A stretch of DNA of 64,000 nucleotides from an uncultured Clostridium sp. (GCA_934438135.1 CAKSBP010000005.1:37978-101977); one strand, 5' to 3'; positions 33,974 through 43,965 are shown, numbered from the stretch's first letter. The notes: generated from the sequence alone by a model not told the origin. Translations and numbers: made by a program.

Positions 33974-35190
33974 TACTGGTTTCCTCCTAACAGCTTCTTG
34001 GCTATGCTCTGCACATCAATGCTGCCAAAATCATCTGGTACATTCTGCCCCCATGTCGTATAAGACAATGGTACATGTGTAAGCATTCGAATATTTAAAA
34101 TATTGCCAAGACATGTTGTCTCATCTAGTTTCGTAAATATAATATTATAGTCATTATAAATCTGATAATTTTCAGCAATGCGTATTAAGTCTTTATATTT
34201 TGTAGTTGCACTTAAAACCAGGAATACCTGTCTTTCCTCTTCTCCAACTGTATTCACCAGTTCCTCAAGATCTTTTTTCTGTTCTAGATTCTTATGAGAA
34301 CGTCCTGCTGTATCAATTAACACAAGATCATAATCTGAATACTTCATTTTCTCTAATTCTAATTCATCTTTTGTATAAACAACGCTTAAAGGTATTCCAA
34401 GAATGCCTGCATACGTTCTTAACTGTTCTACTGCCGCAATACGATACGTATCTGCTGTGATCAACGCTACTTTTAAATTTTTTTTCAGTTTCAAGTAAGA
34501 TGCCATTTTGGCAATGGTTGTAGTCTTTCCTACACCAGTGGGACCAATAAAAAATATAAATTTTTTCTCTTTGTTTTCTAAATCAACCAATACTGGTTCT
34601 CCCAATTTTAATACGATTTTCTGATATATACTGGTCAGGATATTATCCACTGAAGTTTCTCTCTTCAATGTACCCTTGATTTCCTGAATAATCTGAGCTG
34701 CAAATTCTTCATCTACTTCATTATCTACCAGCTGTTTTAATACAACTGCCAGACACTCCTGATTTCGATCTATCTGCTCCTGTTCTACCAAGTCATTCTC
34801 TTCTTTTTTTTCAGAACTCTTTGTTTCTGAAAGCTGTTTTACCAGTAGTTCCTGAAGATTATCAAGCCTCTGCTCAATTGCATTTTCTTCTTCCTTTGCA
34901 GAAGACGCTTTACTAACCCTCAAATAATCCTGATCCACTTTTTGTCCTTGTGGTTCAATACTACTTTCAATTATACCAGCCGATTTCTGTGCTGCCAAAA
35001 GACTTTCTACTTTTTTTGCATTATCATCAACTGCAGCTGTTACTTCAACCGTTGCCTTTCGGAAAAGACGATAAATTCCTCTTGGTTTTATTGTCTTAAT
35101 ATTTAATACAATTGCATCTTTTCCAAGTTCTTCATTTGCCAGCATAATGGCTTTCGTCTCTGTCTCTGCTTCGTACTTCTTAATAATCAC
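33973..35190 (-). CDS. flhF: Flagellar biosynthesis SRP-like GTPase FlhF
   Basis: 405 residues. A variable B domain (about 1-180, charged) precedes NG GTPase domains with FIGPTGVGKTTTIAK, DTYRIAAVEQLRTY, DLVLIDTAGRS and TKLDET. FlhF targets flagellar assembly to its site. The start is GTG 35190, which shares its G with the flhA TAG stop. Confidence 0.94.
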   Translation of the reverse strand: MIIKKYEAETETKAIMLANEELGKDAIVLNIKTIKPRGIYRLFRKATVEVTAAVDDNAKKVESLLAAQKSAGIIESSIEPQGQKVDQDYLRVSKASSAKEEENAIEQRLDNLQELLVKQLSETKSSEKKEENDLVEQEQIDRNQECLAVVLKQLVDNEVDEEFAAQIIQEIKGTLKRETSVDNILTSIYQKIVLKLGEPVLVDLENKEKKFIFFIGPTGVGKTTTIAKMASYLKLKKNLKVALITADTYRIAAVEQLRTYAGILGIPLSVVYTKDELELEKMKYSDYDLVLIDTAGRSHKNLEQKKDLEELVNTVGEEERQVFLVLSATTKYKDLIRIAENYQIYNDYNIIFTKLDETTCLGNILNIRMLTHVPLSYTTWGQNVPDDFGSIDVQSIAKKLLGGNQ

Positions 35191-37223
35191 TAAATTGTCA
35201 CCATCCCAACTGATTGCAATTCAACGCTTGAATCGATTTCATTATAAGAAATTACTACTAAATCTTTAAAATAATCCGAGGTAAGTTTCTTAAAATACAT
35301 CCTGACAATTGGTGATGTAATAATAATCGGATTCTTACCAATGTTCTTAAGATTTTCAATCTGCTCACTTACTGCATTTATAATACTTTGAGATTTTTCA
35401 GGATCCAAAGTCAAATATGCTCCCTGTTCGGTCTGTTTTACAGAATCCATAATATCCTGTTCAATCTTTGGATCTAATGTTACGACGCTTGTAGTTTCAT
35501 TCTGTGGAAAGAACTTATTAGATATGGCACGCTTCAAGCTTTGTCTTACATATTCTGTCAGTACATCTGTATCCCTGGTTGTAGGTGCATAATCTGCCAA
35601 TGTCTCAAAAATAGTTACTAAATCACGAATTGATACTTCCTCCCGAAGTAAATTTTGAAGTACTTTTTGAATTTCACCAACACTTAATAGTTTTGGAACC
35701 AGTTCATCCACGAGAGTTGTATTTTCATCTTTTACATTATTAATTAAATTCTGTACATCCTGACGAGTCATTAATTCATCCAGATGTTTCCGGATTACTT
35801 CTGTCAAATGTGTTGCAATAATAGAAGGAGGATCTACTACTGTATATCCAAATGCCTCCGCCTTTTCTCTCTGATTTTCATTAATCCAGATAGCAGGCAG
35901 ATGGAACGATGGTTCAAATGTCGGAATACCTGTAATTTCTTCTTCTACGTACCCTGGGTTCATAGCCATATAATGGTCGAACATAATTTCACCTTCACTG
36001 ACTGGAACGCCTTTTATTTTAATCAGATACTGATTTGGATTGAGCTGAATGTTATCTCTCAGACGAATAATTGGAACAACACATCCCAATTCCAAAGCAA
36101 TCTGACGTCTTATCATTACAACACGGTCTAACAAATCACCACCCTGATTTACATCAGCAAGTGGAATAATACCATAACCAAATTCTAATTCAATTGGATC
36201 TACCTGAAGCAGCGATGTAACATTTTCAGGACGACGAATTTCCTCTGCACTAGCCTCCTCTTCGTCTGCTTCCTCTTCAATTTCCTTTACGCCAAGACTC
36301 TTGTTTATTGTATATCCAGCTGCTATAAATGCTCCCCCGTATCCAAAGAAAATAAACCATTGAAGTGGTGTCACTGCACCAAGGATAATCATACTTCCAC
36401 CAACCATATACAATACTTTCGGAATAGAAAACAGCTGCTTAATTAAAATAGCACCCATTTCTACATCTTTTGAAGCCTTCGTTACCAGAATACCAGTTGA
36501 CAAAGAAATCATAAGGGACGGTATCTGGCTGACCAGCCCATCACCAATTGTCAAAATCGTATATTTGTCTAAGGCATCTTGAACAGACATCCCTCCATAT
36601 AAAACTCCCATGGAAATACCGCCAACAATATTGACGACTGTAATAATCAGACCTGCTATCGCATCTCCCTTTACATATTTAGTAGCACCATCCATGGCAC
36701 CGAAGAAACTTGCTTCATCCTGAATTTTCTGTCTTCTCTGCTGCGCTTCTACATCTGTAATAGCACCTGTATTCAAATCCGCATCAATCGCCATCTGTTT
36801 ACCTGGCATAGCATCCAATGTGAATCTGGCTGTTACTTCAGATACACGCTCAGAACCTTTATTGATAACCATAAACTGTACTAATACAAGAATTGCAAAT
36901 ACAATAGTACCAATAATCAGATTGTTTCCACCTACAAATTTACCGAATGTTTCTACAACATTACCTGGCTCACCTGTGGAAAGAATGAGTTTAGTAGATG
37001 AAACATTTAATGAAATACGAAATATGGTTGTAAACAAAAGCATGGTAGGAAAAAAGGACATATCCAGTGCTTCTTTTACAAACATTGTGTTAAATAATAT
37101 GATCATAGCGATCGATATATTAAATGCTATTAAAACATCCAGAAGTCCAGACGGCATTGGTATAATAAAGAACATAATTGCCATCAGTATATAAAGTCCC
37201 AATGCTAAATCTGCCTTTTTCAT
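35190..37223 (-). CDS. flhA: Flagellar export gate protein FlhA
   Basis: 677 residues. The N-terminal half has eight membrane helices with the conserved FHIPEP-family cytoplasmic loop (AMPGKQMAIDADLNTGAI). The C-terminal half is the cytoplasmic nonameric ring that docks export chaperones. It forms the proton-powered gate with FlhB and FliPQR. ATG 37223 behind AGGAAAG. Overlaps flhF by one base. Confidence 0.97.
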   Translation of the reverse strand: MKKADLALGLYILMAIMFFIIPMPSGLLDVLIAFNISIAMIILFNTMFVKEALDMSFFPTMLLFTTIFRISLNVSSTKLILSTGEPGNVVETFGKFVGGNNLIIGTIVFAILVLVQFMVINKGSERVSEVTARFTLDAMPGKQMAIDADLNTGAITDVEAQQRRQKIQDEASFFGAMDGATKYVKGDAIAGLIITVVNIVGGISMGVLYGGMSVQDALDKYTILTIGDGLVSQIPSLMISLSTGILVTKASKDVEMGAILIKQLFSIPKVLYMVGGSMIILGAVTPLQWFIFFGYGGAFIAAGYTINKSLGVKEIEEEADEEEASAEEIRRPENVTSLLQVDPIELEFGYGIIPLADVNQGGDLLDRVVMIRRQIALELGCVVPIIRLRDNIQLNPNQYLIKIKGVPVSEGEIMFDHYMAMNPGYVEEEITGIPTFEPSFHLPAIWINENQREKAEAFGYTVVDPPSIIATHLTEVIRKHLDELMTRQDVQNLINNVKDENTTLVDELVPKLLSVGEIQKVLQNLLREEVSIRDLVTIFETLADYAPTTRDTDVLTEYVRQSLKRAISNKFFPQNETTSVVTLDPKIEQDIMDSVKQTEQGAYLTLDPEKSQSIINAVSEQIENLKNIGKNPIIITSPIVRMYFKKLTSDYFKDLVVISYNEIDSSVELQSVGMVTI

Positions 37224-37240
37224 ATGTCTTTCCTCCTCAC

Positions 37241-38353
37241 CTAAATTTTATTTTTTATTCTATAAACATAAGCCAGTACTTCCGCCACCATCTGATACAT
37301 TTCCTGTGGAATTTCCTGCCCCAGCTCTACATTGAAATAAAGCATTCGTGCCAATGGCTTGTTCTCTACAATCTCAACTTGGTTTTCTCTGGCTATATCT
37401 TTAATCTTTGCTGCTACATAATCAGCACCCTTTGCAACAACAACTGGCGCACCATTAGAATCCTTATCATATTTAATTGCAACCGCCAGATGTGTAGGGT
37501 TTGTAATTACAACATCCGCTTCTGGAACTGACTGCATCATACGCTGTCTTGCGACTTCACGCATTTTTTGACGAATCTTTCCTTTAATCTGCGGATCACC
37601 TTCTGTATTTTTATATTCATCTTTTACTTCCTGCTTGGTCATTCTCATATCACGCTGGAATTTTTTCTTCTGATAAAATACATCTGCCAGTGCAAATATA
37701 AGGAAACATACACTGATTTTGATTCCAAGAGTGATAATCAAATCACCAATTACTTCAATTGCCTGTCTAAGACTGTAGTCATAAAACTCAAAAATCAAAG
37801 CAACATTTGCTTTCAGTGTTGTATATACAACAGCCCCCAGTATTAGCAGCTTTACTACAGACTTTACAAATTCAAAAATCTTCTCCGCTGAAATAATCCT
37901 TTTAAACCCTTTTAACGGATTAATCTTACTTAGTTTCGGTTTCAATGCTTCTCCCGAAACTTTCCATTTTACCTGCCATAAATCTATAACAAATGATATA
38001 ACAAAGGCAAACAGCATAAATGGCAGTGCCATTTTTATTATATATAAAATCAATTCCTGAAATATTGCCAGCGAACGATTTACTGTAAAACCATCCTGAA
38101 CAATATCCGAAATAGAAGAATATTCTTCTTGATAGACTTCTAACATACTGTTCCCGATACTTCCTATAAATATCTTCATAGCCAGGAACAATCCTAATAA
38201 TACAAAAGCACTGACGATATCATTACTTCTCGCAACCTGCCCCTGTTTACGGGCATCATTTAACTTTTTGGGTGTTGCTTCTTCTGTCTTTTCTCCGCCA
38301 GCGCCTTCTTTTGCAAACAACTGTAAATTTAACTGTATAAAACCCTTATTCAA
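37241..38353 (-). CDS. flhB: Flagellar export switch protein FlhB
   Basis: 370 residues. Four membrane helices are followed by a cytoplasmic domain with the self-cleaving NPTH site (Asn285-Pro286) used to switch export from rod/hook to filament substrates. The start is TTG 38353, behind AAGGG at 7 bases. The opening residues NKGFIQLNLQLFAKEGAGGEKTE carry the family N-terminal pattern. Confidence 0.96.
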   Translation of the reverse strand: MNKGFIQLNLQLFAKEGAGGEKTEEATPKKLNDARKQGQVARSNDIVSAFVLLGLFLAMKIFIGSIGNSMLEVYQEEYSSISDIVQDGFTVNRSLAIFQELILYIIKMALPFMLFAFVISFVIDLWQVKWKVSGEALKPKLSKINPLKGFKRIISAEKIFEFVKSVVKLLILGAVVYTTLKANVALIFEFYDYSLRQAIEVIGDLIITLGIKISVCFLIFALADVFYQKKKFQRDMRMTKQEVKDEYKNTEGDPQIKGKIRQKMREVARQRMMQSVPEADVVITNPTHLAVAIKYDKDSNGAPVVVAKGADYVAAKIKDIARENQVEIVENKPLARMLYFNVELGQEIPQEMYQMVAEVLAYVYRIKNKI

Positions 38354-38386
38354 ATTCTTACCCTTCCAGTTCTGCCTGCATTACTG

Positions 38387-39157
38387 CTATGGCGATAATG
38401 CTTTTATCATATCACTAACTACATATTTCATCTGTCCAAAAATAAAATCTGTCATTGATGGAAGCAGACTAATTGTTATAAATACAACTGAAAGACCTAC
38501 TAAAAGCTTCAGCTGCATACCAATAACAAACATATTCATCTGTGGTGCAACTTTCGCCAGTACGCCAAGTACTACATTAACCACAAGGATACATGCAAAT
38601 ATAGGAATTACAATACGAAATCCAATCATAAAATACTTTGTCATAAAATTCAATGGAATTTCATATAATTTAGGTGGCAGTTTCTCTTTTCCAATGGGAA
38701 TAAATTTAAACGTATCCACAATCGCAGATATAATAAAGTAATGCATATTGGATACCAACATAATCAGCATAACAAAATACGTATACATTGAACCACTAAT
38801 TGAAGTTTCAAAGTTTGTATTCGGGTTTAAAACGCTGACCATAGAGAAACCAATTTCTGTATCAAGAATTCTACCTGAAAAATCCAGAATATAAATGCAA
38901 AGACTTGCCATATATCCAATACTTAATCCTATAATAGACTCTTTTAATATTAGTATTACGTAATCAACGCTATGTTTGTATGCCAGTGGGTCGTAATCAA
39001 TCGTATTATAAATAATAATCGACATAAAAACTGCGAGACCTGCCTTTACACTCCTTGGCACACTTCTCTGACTAAAAAATGGAGCGGTTGCTATGAATGC
39101 ACTAATCCTCACCAAAATAATAATAAAAAACTCTAAACGCTCTACTGTTAATGTCAT
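38387..39157 (-). CDS. fliR: Flagellar export gate protein FliR
   Basis: 256 residues, multi-pass membrane protein with family motifs (FFSQRSVPRSVKAGL, GYMASLCIYILDFSGRILDTEIGF). It is part of the FliPQR pore. Two bases separate it from fliQ. Confidence 0.95.
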   Translation of the reverse strand: MTLTVERLEFFIIILVRISAFIATAPFFSQRSVPRSVKAGLAVFMSIIIYNTIDYDPLAYKHSVDYVILILKESIIGLSIGYMASLCIYILDFSGRILDTEIGFSMVSVLNPNTNFETSISGSMYTYFVMLIMLVSNMHYFIISAIVDTFKFIPIGKEKLPPKLYEIPLNFMTKYFMIGFRIVIPIFACILVVNVVLGVLAKVAPQMNMFVIGMQLKLLVGLSVVFITISLLPSMTDFIFGQMKYVVSDMIKALSP

Positions 39158-39159
39158 AG

Positions 39160-39429
39160 CTACTTAATATACTGGGAAAAGTTTGTATACAATTCCGTTG
39201 TAAAATTAACCAGATTATTCATAATCCATGAGCCTGCCAATATTAAAACTGCAAATATTGCCAGCAGCTTTGGCAAAAAGGTGAGGGTCTGCTCATTAAT
39301 GGATGTAATCGTCTGGAAAATACTTATTATCAGACCAACAATCAGTGATACTAAAAGCATCGGGGCTGAAACTTTAATAATAAGCCACAATGTGGCTCGT
39401 GCTATATCTACTACGTTATCTATTGTCAT
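39160..39429 (-). CDS. fliQ: Flagellar export gate protein FliQ
   Basis: 89 residues, two membrane helices, the usual length. Conserved ISIFQTITSINEQTLTF joins them. It forms the FliPQR gate. Confidence 0.95.
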   Translation of the reverse strand: MTIDNVVDIARATLWLIIKVSAPMLLVSLIVGLIISIFQTITSINEQTLTFLPKLLAIFAVLILAGSWIMNNLVNFTTELYTNFSQYIK

Positions 39430-39451
39430 GGCATCCTCCTATCACAACACT

Positions 39452-40285
39452 TTATCCTGTATAAAATGTTCTTACAACCTGCCCAATAATCAGATTCCAG
39501 CCATCTACCAATATAAATAAAAGAATTTTAAACGGCATAGAAATTGTAGTTGGCGGCAGCATCATCATACCCATTGACATAAGTGTAGAAGCAACTACCA
39601 TGTCAATTACAATAAACGGCAGATATATTAGAAAACCTATAATAAATGCAGTACGAAGTTCACTAATAATAAAAGAAGGAATTAAAACAGTTGTTGGTAT
39701 ATCCTCCACTTTGGATATATCTTCAGATGAATAATCTGCAATATCAAGAAACAGTTTAATATCTTTCTTATTCGTCTGTTCAAACATAAATTCCCTAAGT
39801 GGTTTTAAACCCGTATCAATCGCTTCTTTCTGGGTAATTTTCCCTGCCTCATAAGGTTTTACTGCATCTGTATTTATCTGTGTTATTACAGGTGACATTA
39901 TAAAAAAAGTAAGAAATAATGCCAACCCAATTAACACCTGATTCGGTGGCGTAGTCTGCGTTCCCAATGCAGAACGTACAAAGTGCAGGACTACAATAAT
40001 CCTGGTAAACGACGTTACCATTATTATAATAGAAGGAGCAAGAGAAATGACTGCAAGAATTAAAACGATTTGCAGCGTACTCGACAGACTGGTTGTTCCT
40101 GCATTTGTTTTAATATCAATATTAAATGGGGTAGACATATCTCCCAATGCAGAACTGCCTGTCACTTCATCCGTAGTAGTCGCACTTACTGTCACTGGCT
40201 GATTCATAAAACCAACAATACATAAAAAACATACGCTCGCCAGCAGAATCAGCAGTTTTTTCTTTCTTTTAGCCGAAGTGTTCAT
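39452..40285 (-). CDS. fliP: Flagellar export gate protein FliP
   Basis: 277 residues. An N-terminal signal peptide (about 1-37, Lys-rich start then LLILLASVCFLCIVGF) precedes the FliP core, with family motifs TSFTRIIVVLHFVRSALGTQ, PPNQVLIGLALFLTFF and the C-terminal GMMMLPPTTISMPFKI. It nucleates the export gate. Signal cleavage is typical of FliP. Confidence 0.96.
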   Translation of the reverse strand: MNTSAKRKKKLLILLASVCFLCIVGFMNQPVTVSATTTDEVTGSSALGDMSTPFNIDIKTNAGTTSLSSTLQIVLILAVISLAPSIIIMVTSFTRIIVVLHFVRSALGTQTTPPNQVLIGLALFLTFFIMSPVITQINTDAVKPYEAGKITQKEAIDTGLKPLREFMFEQTNKKDIKLFLDIADYSSEDISKVEDIPTTVLIPSFIISELRTAFIIGFLIYLPFIVIDMVVASTLMSMGMMMLPPTTISMPFKILLFILVDGWNLIIGQVVRTFYTG

Positions 40286-40296
40286 GAAATCCTTCC

Positions 40297-40674
40297 TTAC
40301 TTTTTGCCTTGTTTACTCTTACTCTCATTCTGCTTTTTCTTTATCAAAGCAAGTACTTCCTGGAACTGAAACTGCTGTCCTGATTCGTCTTCGGGTAATA
40401 CCAAATCTTCTTCTGAAAGTTCGGTAAGCATTTCAATATGCTCTTTTGTTACTCCGATAATCAGATATTTTTTTCCTGCTTTTACTATCTGAAGACATTC
40501 GCCAGGTGCAATGCGGAATGTTTCAATTAATTTGATATTTCCCGCTGCATTATTCCCCAACGAATGTTTTGATACCCATTTAGCTGTAAAATAACTTGCT
40601 GACAAAATCAAGATAAAAACAAGGATAAGCCCAACAAACTCAATTCCACTTTGTAACATTGTTGAAAGAAACAT
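40297..40674 (-). CDS. fliO: FliO/FliZ-type flagellar assembly protein
   Basis: 125 residues. One membrane helix (about 10-30), then a small beta domain (IKLIETFRIAPGECLQIVKAG) and a charged tail. It assists FliP complex assembly. The longer periplasmic part found in B. subtilis FliZ is lacking. Position between cheY and fliP agrees. Confidence 0.82.
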   Translation of the reverse strand: MFLSTMLQSGIEFVGLILVFILILSASYFTAKWVSKHSLGNNAAGNIKLIETFRIAPGECLQIVKAGKKYLIIGVTKEHIEMLTELSEEDLVLPEDESGQQFQFQEVLALIKKKQNESKSKQGKK

Positions 40675-40677
40675 TTT

Positions 40678-41040
40678 TTAACCCACCACTTTTTTCACTG
40701 CCTCTAAAACACGATCTGCCTGAAATGGTTTTACGATAAAGTCTTTTGCCCCAGACTGAATGGATTCAATAACCATTGCCTGCTGTCCCATAGCAGAACA
40801 CATAATTACTGTTGCATTTGGATCCATTTCCTTAATCTTCTTTAATGCCTGAATTCCATCCATCTCTGGCATAGTAATATCCATCATTACTAAATCTGGT
40901 TTAATTTCATTATACTTTTCAACGGCTTTCAAGCCATTTTCTGCTTCTCCAGCAACATTATATCCATTCTTTGTAAGGATATCTTTAATCATCATTCTCA
41001 TAAATGCTGCGTCATCGCAAATTAAAATATTCTTAGCCAT
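40678..41040 (-). CDS. cheY: Chemotaxis response regulator CheY
   Basis: 120 residues from ATG 41040 (AGGAG 7 bases before; a TTG at 41046 is less likely). A single receiver domain: acidic pocket ICDDAAF, phosphorylated Asp54 (MMDITMPEMDG), Thr/Ser and Lys in CSAMG and VKPF. CheY-P binds FliM to change motor direction. Lies beside fliY, whose CheC domains can dephosphorylate it. Confidence 0.96.
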   Translation of the reverse strand: MAKNILICDDAAFMRMMIKDILTKNGYNVAGEAENGLKAVEKYNEIKPDLVMMDITMPEMDGIQALKKIKEMDPNATVIMCSAMGQQAMVIESIQSGAKDFIVKPFQADRVLEAVKKVVG

Positions 41041-41064
41041 ATTCAATCTCCTATCTAATCTGTT

Positions 41065-42330
41065 TTATCTGATAATCTCAGTTACTCTTATACCGAAGTT
41101 TTCTTCAATTACTACAACTTCGCCTTTTGCTACAAACTTACCGTTTACCAATACATCAATTGGCTCTCCGGCTAATTTATCAAGCTCTATAATCGTTCCT
41201 GGTGCAAAATCCAAAATTTCTTTAATAGATTTGCTTGTTCTGCCGAGCTCAACAGTTACTTCCAGCGGAACATCCATAATTAAATCAATGTTCTCCTGCT
41301 GCTGGACTGGATTCACGTTACTGTTAAAGTTCTGGAACTGTGCTGGCTGAACATTTACATCCTGCATTGGCACTGCATATGGATTTGTATTCATACCCGT
41401 CTGCTGCATCGGCACACCGTATGGATTTACATTCATACCACTATTCGGCATTGGTTGTCCCATATTCATTCCAGCTGCCATTCCTACTGTATTCTGTGAC
41501 ATCACTGGCTGCTGCTGGACTGGCTGACTCATCTGTGGCATTACTGGCTGCTGCGGTGGCTGAGCCTGCTGTGTCATCTGTGGTGCAGGTGCCTGTGACG
41601 CAGGTTGATTCTCCTGAACTGGCTGTGCTTCTTCCACTACAAATTTTTTATAAATATCCCTTGCAAAGCTAAAAGGATATAGCTGCATAATCTGACTGTC
41701 TACAAGTCCTTCAATTTCCATTTTAAAACGGACTACAACAAATTTATCCGCAAGAAAAGAGAACATTTGTTCCGAACTAATTGTTTCATTTAAGTCAATA
41801 AGACTAGCATTTGGTGGACTGATATCCACCTTCTTTTCCAACATAGAAGACAAGGATGTAGAGGCAGAACCCATCATTTGGTTCATCGCTTCACTAATCG
41901 CACTTAAATGAAGTTCGGACAGTTCACCATCTGTATTTGTCCCATCTCCCCCCATCATAAGATCTGTAATAACCTTTACATCTGCTTCTTTCATAATGAG
42001 GACATTGTTTCCATCTAGCCCTTCTTTATATGATATCTGAATAAAAACGCATGGTCTGTCATAATCTTTAGACAGATCTTCCATCGTTGCATAAGAAACA
42101 ACCGGTGTTGTAATCACGACCTTGTTACTGACTAAGGTAGACAAAGTCGTAGCAGCCGATCCCATACTGATATTAGAAATTTCTCCCACTGCATCTTTTT
42201 CTGCATCAGTCAAAGTCTCGGATAGACTGCTGCCTTCAGACAGGCTACTGTCCTCAGCTGGACTATCGGTACTATCACCCATACCATTCAAAAGAGCATT
42301 GATTTCCTCTTGTGATAACATACCATCCAT
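41065..42330 (-). CDS. fliY: Flagellar switch phosphatase FliY (CheC-like domains plus FliN)
   Basis: 421 residues. An N-terminal FliM-like peptide (LSQEEINALL) can bind CheY-P. CheC-like region (40-225) keeps both ExxN sites (GEISNISMGSAATTL, E50/N53; SEAMNQMMGSASTSL, E147/N150), so it should be an active phosphatase. A Pro/Gln/Met-rich linker (235-345) holds a near 14-residue repeat. The C-terminal FliN domain (about 350-421) builds the C-ring (VTVELGRTSKSIKEIL). The linker is longer than needed simply to join domains. Confidence 0.95.
   Translation of the reverse strand: MDGMLSQEEINALLNGMGDSTDSPAEDSSLSEGSSLSETLTDAEKDAVGEISNISMGSAATTLSTLVSNKVVITTPVVSYATMEDLSKDYDRPCVFIQISYKEGLDGNNVLIMKEADVKVITDLMMGGDGTNTDGELSELHLSAISEAMNQMMGSASTSLSSMLEKKVDISPPNASLIDLNETISSEQMFSFLADKFVVVRFKMEIEGLVDSQIMQLYPFSFARDIYKKFVVEEAQPVQENQPASQAPAPQMTQQAQPPQQPVMPQMSQPVQQQPVMSQNTVGMAAGMNMGQPMPNSGMNVNPYGVPMQQTGMNTNPYAVPMQDVNVQPAQFQNFNSNVNPVQQQENIDLIMDVPLEVTVELGRTSKSIKEILDFAPGTIIELDKLAGEPIDVLVNGKFVAKGEVVVIEENFGIRVTEIIR
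41356..41439 (-). repeat. Two-copy 42-base repeat in the fliY linker
   Basis: FliY residues 298-311 and 312-325 read GMN-NPYGVPMQ-like twice (NPYGVPMQQ and NPYAVPMQD). It is imperfect and in frame, so copy change would alter only linker length. Confidence 0.7.
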
Positions 42331-42334
42331 CTTT

Positions 42335-43312
42335 CTATTCCTCCCTTATAATTGATGTTAATCTAACCGCATAAGCATCAGAAGATGCACCCGGTAAAGC
42401 TGTGAACTTCTTTATATTACCGACAAAAACATCCAACTCTTCATCCACTTTTCTATTCAGGCGGATAATATCACCAACCTGCATATTGACAAAATCATTT
42501 ACTGATACAGTACTTTTACCTAATACTGCACGAATCGGAATCTTAGCTTTTCCAATCGTCGTTTCTATAACATCCTGATAAGCTTTAACATCTTTTTCTT
42601 TCATAGTTGAATACCAGTATTTCGTATTCAATCGATCTATAACGCCTTCTACGCACGTATATGGAATACATATATTCATCAAACCTTCTACCGAACCAAT
42701 ACGGATATGTATGGTTATAATAGAAGTCATCTCGCTAGGTGAAATAATCTGTGCGAACTGAGAGTTTGTCTCAATCCGCTCCAGCTTTGGCATTAAATCA
42801 ATAACACTCGACCACGGTTCTATCAGAAGATTCGTGCAAACCGTCATAATTCTCTCGATAATTGTTAATTCAATTTCTGAGAATTCACGGATTTTATCCA
42901 TCTGCTGACCTCCGCCTCCCAGCATCAAATCTATAATAGCATATCCTAATCCATTATCCAGTTCAATAATAATATTCCCATCTAACGGTGCAAAATCAAC
43001 CACCCCAAGCAATACCGGATTTGACAGTGCATTCGAAAATTCCGAATACGTAATCGCCTCGGCATTCATCACTTCTACTTGAACATTTTTCCGAAGGTAA
43101 GCAGGTAAATTAGTTGATAATAATCTCCCATAATGCTCAAAAATTATGATTAATGTTCTTAAATGTTCCTTCGAAAATTTAGAAGGCCTGGCAAAATCAT
43201 AATTTTTAACTTGTTTCTCCCCAGAATCCTTTATTTCATCAGCATCCAATTCCCCGCTGCTTAATGCAGCCAGTAAATTATCTATCTCACTTTGGGATAG
43301 AACATCTCCCAT
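42335..43312 (-). CDS. fliM: Flagellar motor switch protein FliM
   Basis: 325 residues. N-terminal CheY-P-binding peptide LSQSEIDNLLAAL, middle CheC-like domain without the phosphatase residues (LGYAIIDLMLGGGGQ), and C-terminal FliN-like domain (VGDIIRLNRKVDEELDVFVGN). It sets rotation sense. A good internal promoter lies 51 bases upstream. Confidence 0.96.
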   Translation of the reverse strand: MGDVLSQSEIDNLLAALSSGELDADEIKDSGEKQVKNYDFARPSKFSKEHLRTLIIIFEHYGRLLSTNLPAYLRKNVQVEVMNAEAITYSEFSNALSNPVLLGVVDFAPLDGNIIIELDNGLGYAIIDLMLGGGGQQMDKIREFSEIELTIIERIMTVCTNLLIEPWSSVIDLMPKLERIETNSQFAQIISPSEMTSIITIHIRIGSVEGLMNICIPYTCVEGVIDRLNTKYWYSTMKEKDVKAYQDVIETTIGKAKIPIRAVLGKSTVSVNDFVNMQVGDIIRLNRKVDEELDVFVGNIKKFTALPGASSDAYAVRLTSIIREE

Positions 43313-43362
43313 TCCTTCTCACCTCGCAATCACTTGCATCCAATTTCGTAAAAACCTAATTT

Positions 43363-43391
43363 ATTATACTATAAAACCAAACAAATCACAA
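43363..43391 (-). promoter_or_regulatory. Candidate internal promoter before fliM
   Basis: TTGTGA (43386-43391) and TATAAT (43363-43368) have a 17-base spacer in the fliL-fliM gap. It could add transcription of fliM and everything downstream, including sigD. Confidence 0.55.
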
Positions 43392-43408
43392 GTTTGTATC
43401 CTATATAA

Positions 43409-43924
43409 TTATTGGAACCTTAAGTTTGAGAGAGAGATAGAAAAAATAAAATCTGAATTAAAATGAGCCTGTATTTTCTTCAGAATATCATCTCTCATCT
43501 GGCTTTTGTCTGCAATTGCTTCATCATATGTGTAACTAGAGATAACATCTGAAACAATGTCTGTAATAAAGCTTTCATTTGCACTAATTGTTTTTTCCAA
43601 TTTTTTATAATCTGCATTATCCTGATTTAGAGATAATACAATGGAATCAAGTCTTCCATAATGATCCACTCCATCTGTTCCCCGTTTCAGGTTAAACGAT
43701 AAGTCTCCTTCAATTTCATGAGAAACAATTTTAGATGGATCCACTTTTCCCGAGCCTGAATCTTTAGAAACTTCTGTTTCCAAATTAACAATCTGAGAAA
43801 CCTGACTTATGAGTTTATTTGTTTTATTTGCAGCTGGTACCACTGCAAATACTACTACAGCTGATAAAATCAAATTAATACAGCACATAGCCATAATGAT
43901 AATCGTTAATATATTTCTTTTCAT
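43409..43924 (-). CDS. fliL: Flagellar basal body-associated protein FliL
   Basis: 171 residues from ATG 43924, in preference to a TTG at 43963. A short basic N-terminus and one membrane helix (about 6-28) precede a FliL periplasmic domain (SFNLKRGTDGVDHYGRLDSIVLSL, DILKKIQAHFN). FliL helps stator activity. It lies downstream of motB after two hairpins. Confidence 0.88.
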   Translation of the reverse strand: MKRNILTIIIMAMCCINLILSAVVVFAVVPAANKTNKLISQVSQIVNLETEVSKDSGSGKVDPSKIVSHEIEGDLSFNLKRGTDGVDHYGRLDSIVLSLNQDNADYKKLEKTISANESFITDIVSDVISSYTYDEAIADKSQMRDDILKKIQAHFNSDFIFSISLSNLRFQ

Positions 43925-43938
43925 CTTATACCCTGTCT

Positions 43939-43954
43939 GCACGTTGCGACGTGC
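43939..43954 (-). repeat. Hairpin in the motB-fliL gap, next to the fliL ribosome site
   Basis: GCACGT-TGCG-ACGTGC, a perfect 6-bp stem with a tetraloop, lies just before the fliL AGGG ribosome site. No T-run, so not a terminator. Confidence 0.55.
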
Positions 43955-43965
43955 CCGATTCAACA

